Shown: positions 5,814 to 8,693 of the stretch, one piece after another
Layout: each line of letters begins with the position of its first letter
How positions within the stretch are numbered: position 1 is the first letter of the stretch
Assembly (NCBI GenBank): GCA_027346765.1
Contig: DAIERN010000047.1
Coordinates: 1 to 8,693 of the forward strand
Origin: Chloroflexota bacterium
Lineage (GTDB): Bacteria > Chloroflexota > Limnocylindria > Limnocylindrales > CSP1-4
DNA length: 8,693 nucleotides
Direction of reading: 5' to 3'
Translations under genes and position numbers: made by a program
The notes under the pieces: model-generated
Seen by the model: only the letters and a program-made list of their open reading frames with translations
The model's database searches: none
What the model was told of the DNA's origin: nothing

Positions 5814-7250
5814 GTGGCTGTCGGCTCCTCCAATTCGTTCGACCTGATCATCCTGGGCGGCGGCACCGGTGGCTATTCGGCCGCCTTCCGCGCCGGCCAG
5901 CTGGGGCTCAAAGTGGCCCTCATCGACCAGCAGCCAAAGCTGGGCGGCACCTGCCTTCATTGGGGCTGCATCCCGACCAAGGCGATGCTCGAGGCGGCCG
6001 AGCTGTACGAGAAGATCCAGAACGGCGCCGCCGACTTCGGCGTCAAGGCCGACAACGTCAGCTTCGATTACGCGGTTGCTGCCAAGCGCCGCCAGTCCGT
6101 CGTGGACCGGCTGGCCAAGGGCCTGGACGCCCTGGCGAAGAAGAACAAGGTCGAGGTGATCCGCGGCCGCGGAACACTCAACGGCGGCAAGCGGGTGATC
6201 GTCAAGACGCTCGACGCGGAGGGCAATCCGGACGGTGAGCGGCCACTCGACGCGACGGACGTCATCCTCGCGACGGGGTCGCGCGTCAAGTCGCTGCCCG
6301 GGCTCGAGCCGGACGGCAAGCAGATCATCACGTCCGACGAGGCGACCACCGGGAGCACGCTGCCCAAGAGCATCATCGTCGTGGGTGGCGGCGCGGTCGG
6401 CGTCGAGTTCGCGTCGTTCTACAAGGACGCGGGCACAGACGTCACGCTGCTCGAATACCTGCCGCGTCTCGTGCCGCTCGAGGATGGCGAGATCTCCAAG
6501 GAGCTGGAGCGCAGCTTCCGCCGGCGTGGCATCAACGTCATCACCAGCGCCCGTTTCGACACCGCGGCCGTGAAGCAAGACGACAGCGGCGTGAGCGTGA
6601 TGGTCGGCAAGGAAGGCGGCGAGCCCGAGGAGGTCCGGGCTGAGCAGATGCTCGTCGCCACCGGCCGCGCCCCCAACTCGGACAACGTCGGGCTCGAATC
6701 GACGCGCGCCAAGGTCGAGAAAGGTTTCGTGCAGGTGGACGGGCGGATGCGCACGGCTGAGCCGCACCTCTACGCAATCGGCGACCTGATCGGCGGGCTG
6801 CTGCTGGCGCAAACTCGCCCGCACGAGGGCATCGCGGCGGTCCACGCGATCGCGGGCGCAGAGGCTGAAAAGGTCGATTACCTGACGATGCCGCGCGCGA
6901 CCTACTCGCGGCCGCAGATCGCGTCCATCGGCCGCTCGCAGGAGGAGGCTGAAGCCGCCGGCCTGACCGTCAAGGTGGGCAAGATGCCCTTCCAGGCAGT
7001 CGGCAAGGCGCTCATTCGCGGCGAGCACGAGGGCTTCGTCAAGGTCGTCGCAGACGCCAAGACGGACGCGCTGCTGGGCGTGCACATGATCGGCGCCGGC
7101 GTGACCGACCTGATCGCTGAGGCGTCCGTAGCGACGATGCTGGAGGCCACCGCCTGGGAAGTCGGTAACTCGGTCCATCCGCACCCCACTTTGTCGGCGG
7201 CATTGGGCGAGGCGGCCCTCGCCGTCGACGGCAAGTCGATCAACTTCTAA
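5814..7250 (+). CDS. lpdA: Dihydrolipoyl dehydrogenase (E3) of a 2-oxoacid dehydrogenase complex
   Basis: E3 (EC 1.8.1.4) reoxidises the dihydrolipoyl group of the complex core and passes electrons through FAD to NAD+. The 478 residues show the full fold: FAD-binding GGGTGGYSAA (15-24), redox-active cysteines in GGTCLHWGCIPTKAM (C47, C52), NAD-binding VVGGGAVGVEFA (189-200), ATGRAPN (282-288), the second FAD motif YAIGD (320-324), and the C-terminal dimerisation domain from about 355. The active-site base lies in HPHPTLSAALGEA: His457 is kept, but the position normally Glu in HPTLSE is Ala462 (GCG, 7197-7199). The start is GTG 5814, giving a normal-length N-terminus but a weak ribosome site. 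E1 alpha follows after 12 bp, so this E3 is probably dedicated to that complex (LpdV-like). Confidence 0.93.
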   Translation: MAVGSSNSFDLIILGGGTGGYSAAFRAGQLGLKVALIDQQPKLGGTCLHWGCIPTKAMLEAAELYEKIQNGAADFGVKADNVSFDYAVAAKRRQSVVDRLAKGLDALAKKNKVEVIRGRGTLNGGKRVIVKTLDAEGNPDGERPLDATDVILATGSRVKSLPGLEPDGKQIITSDEATTGSTLPKSIIVVGGGAVGVEFASFYKDAGTDVTLLEYLPRLVPLEDGEISKELERSFRRRGINVITSARFDTAAVKQDDSGVSVMVGKEGGEPEEVRAEQMLVATGRAPNSDNVGLESTRAKVEKGFVQVDGRMRTAEPHLYAIGDLIGGLLLAQTRPHEGIAAVHAIAGAEAEKVDYLTMPRATYSRPQIASIGRSQEEAEAAGLTVKVGKMPFQAVGKALIRGEHEGFVKVVADAKTDALLGVHMIGAGVTDLIAEASVATMLEATAWEVGNSVHPHPTLSAALGEAALAVDGKSINF

Positions 7251-7262
7251 ACTCCGCGCCTG

Positions 7263-8408
7263 ATGGCAACGACCAAGCCCGCGCCCGCCGCAAAGTCAGA
7301 CGCGCCGGCAGATCCATCGGCGCTGGGCGCTGACCTGGGTCTGACCCGCGACGACCTGCTCGAGATGTACCGCCTGATGGCGGAAGCCCGCGCGGTCGAC
7401 GAGCGCATGTGGATCCTCAACCGCGCGGGCAAGATCCCGTTCGTGATCTCTGGCCAGGGCCACGAAGGCGCGCAGGTCGGCCTGGCGTATGCCCTGAAGA
7501 AGGGCCACGACTGGATGGTGCCGTACTACCGCAGCGTCGCGTCGCTCATCACCTTCGGCATGAGCCCGCGCGAGATCATGCTTGCCCAGTTCGCGCGCGG
7601 CGTTGATCCGTCCAGCGGCGGCCGCCAGATGCCGGGCCACTACGGCATCGTCGAGCGCAACATCCTGAGCGTCTCATCGCCGGTCGCGACGCAGCTGCTC
7701 CACGCCACGGGCATCGCCTGGGCGGCGAAGCTCAAGAAGACGGACGTCGTCACGATCACGTACATCGGCGAGGGCTCGTCCAACCAGGGCGACTTCCACG
7801 AGGGCCTCAACTTCGCCGGCGTCCACAACCTGCCGGTCATCTACGTTGTCGAGAACAACGGCTACGCCATCTCCGTGCCCATGGCGCTCCAGTCCGCGGT
7901 CGCGGACATCGCCATCCGCGGCGCGGGCTACAACATGCCCGGGGTGATCATCGACGGCGTCGACGTGCTGGGCTGCTACCGCGCCGGCCGCGAGGCGATT
8001 GAACGGGCGCGGCGCGGCGAAGGCCCGACGCTGATTGAGGCCAAGGTCACCCGACTCACCGCCCACTCGTCGGACGACCAGCAGACCAAGTACCGGTCAG
8101 CCGAGGACCTGGAGTCAGGCAAGGACCGCGATCCGCTGCCCGTCTTTCGTGATCAGCTCCGGGCGGCCGGGATGCTCGACGACGAGACTGAGGCGAAGAT
8201 GGTCGCCGAGGCGCGCAAGGTGGTCGAGGACGCAACGGACTGGGCCGAGTCACAGGCCGATCCTGATCCGGCCACTGCCCAGCGCCACGTCTACGCCGAC
8301 ATGCCACCCGCGCGCATGGACGATCCACTCTGGACCGGCGCGCGGTTCATCGGCGACGGCGGGCCGTGGGGCGTCCTGCGCGACACCGGCGGGGAGGGCC
8401 ACGACTGA
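7263..8408 (+). CDS. bkdAA: 2-oxoisovalerate (branched-chain 2-oxoacid) dehydrogenase E1 component, alpha subunit
   Basis: E1 is the thiamine-diphosphate enzyme that decarboxylates a 2-oxoacid and acylates the lipoyl arm of E2; alpha pairs with the beta subunit encoded next. The 381 residues show an Ala/Pro-rich leader (1-25), MYRLMAEARAVDERMW (35-50), GKIPFVISGQGHEGAQVG (56-73), SGGRQMPGH (118-126), and the TPP/Mg site GEGSSNQGDFHEGLNFAGVH (169-188) to ENNGYAISVP (197-206). The active-site His268 lies in RLTAHSSDD. These segments match my recollection of Bacillus BfmBAA much better than pyruvate-type PdhA (GDGGTSQGDF..QNN), and GEG instead of GDG also fits branched-chain enzymes. I therefore favour branched-chain substrates; acetoin or pyruvate remain possible. 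The ATG lacks a strong ribosome site. The stop overlaps the beta-subunit ATG (TGATG). Confidence 0.92.
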   Translation: MATTKPAPAAKSDAPADPSALGADLGLTRDDLLEMYRLMAEARAVDERMWILNRAGKIPFVISGQGHEGAQVGLAYALKKGHDWMVPYYRSVASLITFGMSPREIMLAQFARGVDPSSGGRQMPGHYGIVERNILSVSSPVATQLLHATGIAWAAKLKKTDVVTITYIGEGSSNQGDFHEGLNFAGVHNLPVIYVVENNGYAISVPMALQSAVADIAIRGAGYNMPGVIIDGVDVLGCYRAGREAIERARRGEGPTLIEAKVTRLTAHSSDDQQTKYRSAEDLESGKDRDPLPVFRDQLRAAGMLDDETEAKMVAEARKVVEDATDWAESQADPDPATAQRHVYADMPPARMDDPLWTGARFIGDGGPWGVLRDTGGEGHD

Positions 8409-8650
8409 TGGCCGTCATGACCTTCATCGAGAGCGTCCGCACGACACTCGCCGAGGAGATGCGCCGCGACGAGGCAATCGTCGTGCTGGGCGAGGACGTC
8501 GGCAAGAAGGGCGGCGTCTTCCTCGCGACTGACGGGCTGTACGACGAGTTCGGCGGCGACCGCGTGCTGGACACGCCGTTGAGCGAATCGATCGCATGGG
8601 CGACCGCGGTCTGGAGCATGCGGGTGAACCTTGGCGTGAACCGGTTGTAG
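8408..8650 (+). CDS. bkdAB: Branched-chain 2-oxoacid dehydrogenase E1 beta subunit, 5' part only, with a foreign tail
   Basis: The ATG at 8408 overlaps the E1 alpha stop (TGATG) and has GGGGAGGG (8391-8398) 9 bases upstream, a good ribosome site. Residues 1-61 are unmistakable E1 beta: MTFIESVRTTLAEEMRRDE, VVLGEDVGKKGGVF (25-38), TDGLYDEFGGDRVLDTPLSES (41-61). The family normally continues ES-x-I-x-G and runs to about 330 residues. Here, after Ser61 (codon 8588-8590), the frame reads IAWATAVWSMRVNLGVNRL and stops at 8648-8650, which is not E1 beta. On the opposite strand this tail encodes transposase. The remaining ~80% of the gene, and the expected E2 gene, are missing from the window. As given, the product could not form an active E1. 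An assembly chimera is the likeliest cause; a real deletion into an insertion sequence is the alternative. Confidence 0.85.
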   Translation: MAVMTFIESVRTTLAEEMRRDEAIVVLGEDVGKKGGVFLATDGLYDEFGGDRVLDTPLSESIAWATAVWSMRVNLGVNRL

Positions 8651-8691
8651 AAGCTGCTTTCCTCGATGGTCTGTCCCGTGGACTTCTCATA
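8578..8691 (-). mobile_element. IS4-type transposase fragment
   Basis: The minus strand read from base 8691 gives YEKSTGQTIEESSFYNRF then TPRFTRMLQTAVAHAIDSL, open at the window's right edge. The pattern (tG)..i..SSFY.RFtp.f...l recalls the N-terminal region of IS4-superfamily transposases. The reading loses sense near 8578-8590, where it meets the E1 beta sequence; bases around 8582-8590 read sensibly in both genes, consistent with a join at short shared sequence. No terminal inverted repeat or target duplication is visible, so this is a transposase interior and not an IS end. The family call is from memory of the motif. Confidence 0.6.
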
Positions 8692-8693
8692 CG

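Noticed and set aside
4709..5866. 385-residue minus-strand frame across plsY and its neighbours
   Set aside because: Arg/Gly/Ala-rich low-complexity translation in another frame of the real plsY; no motif.
5739..7184. 481-residue minus-strand open frame opposite dihydrolipoyl dehydrogenase
   Set aside because: Composition is again typical of a shadow frame, and the plus strand carries a complete E3 with all cofactor motifs.

Overview
This is a GC-rich, almost fully coding bacterial segment of ordinary household genes. The strong G/C bias at third codon positions, GTG starts, frequent 4-bp gene overlaps, patchy Shine-Dalgarno sites and protein flavour suggest a high-GC environmental bacterium, most likely Chloroflexota (Limnocylindria-like) and less likely Actinomycetota. 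That placement is inference from style. I see no CRISPR array, tRNA, rRNA or complete mobile element.

Layout: (1) 2-772, an open reading frame whose first ~110 bases encode a piece of cytochrome bd oxidase subunit I (CydA) and whose remainder is the C-terminal part of an ABC ATPase, lacking Walker A. (2) 769-1971, an ABC-2 type permease. (3) 1968-2669, a two-helix membrane protein with a long extracytoplasmic helical region. Genes 1-3 overlap by 4 bp each and look like one export operon. (4) 2663-2735, three 17-bp tandem repeats and a strong hairpin at a convergent gene boundary. (5) 2723-3379 and 3492-3986, both minus strand, tandem MgtC/SapB-family membrane proteins. (6) 4021-4818, NAD(P)H-hydrate epimerase, overlapping a small two-helix protein (4811-5044). 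(7) 5041-5679 minus, the acyltransferase PlsY. (8) 5814-8590, dihydrolipoyl dehydrogenase, then E1 alpha and the start of E1 beta of a 2-oxoacid dehydrogenase. E1 alpha most resembles the branched-chain type (BfmBAA/BkdAA-like), so the operon probably oxidises branched-chain 2-oxo acids to acyl-CoAs. (9) 8578-8691 minus, an IS4-type transposase fragment joined into E1 beta.

Both ends are chimeric: about 110 bases of an unrelated gene are joined at each end at a point of apparent short homology. The simplest reading is that this is a whole short metagenomic contig with misassembled tips, so the apparent CydA-ABC fusion and the truncated E1 beta should not be taken as biology without read support.

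I did not find a convincing new multi-gene system. The points most worth checking are a missing catalytic-dyad glutamate in the dihydrolipoyl dehydrogenase, non-canonical motifs in PlsY and in the epimerase, the unassigned third component of the ABC operon, and the repeat that places stop codons in all reading frames between convergent genes.
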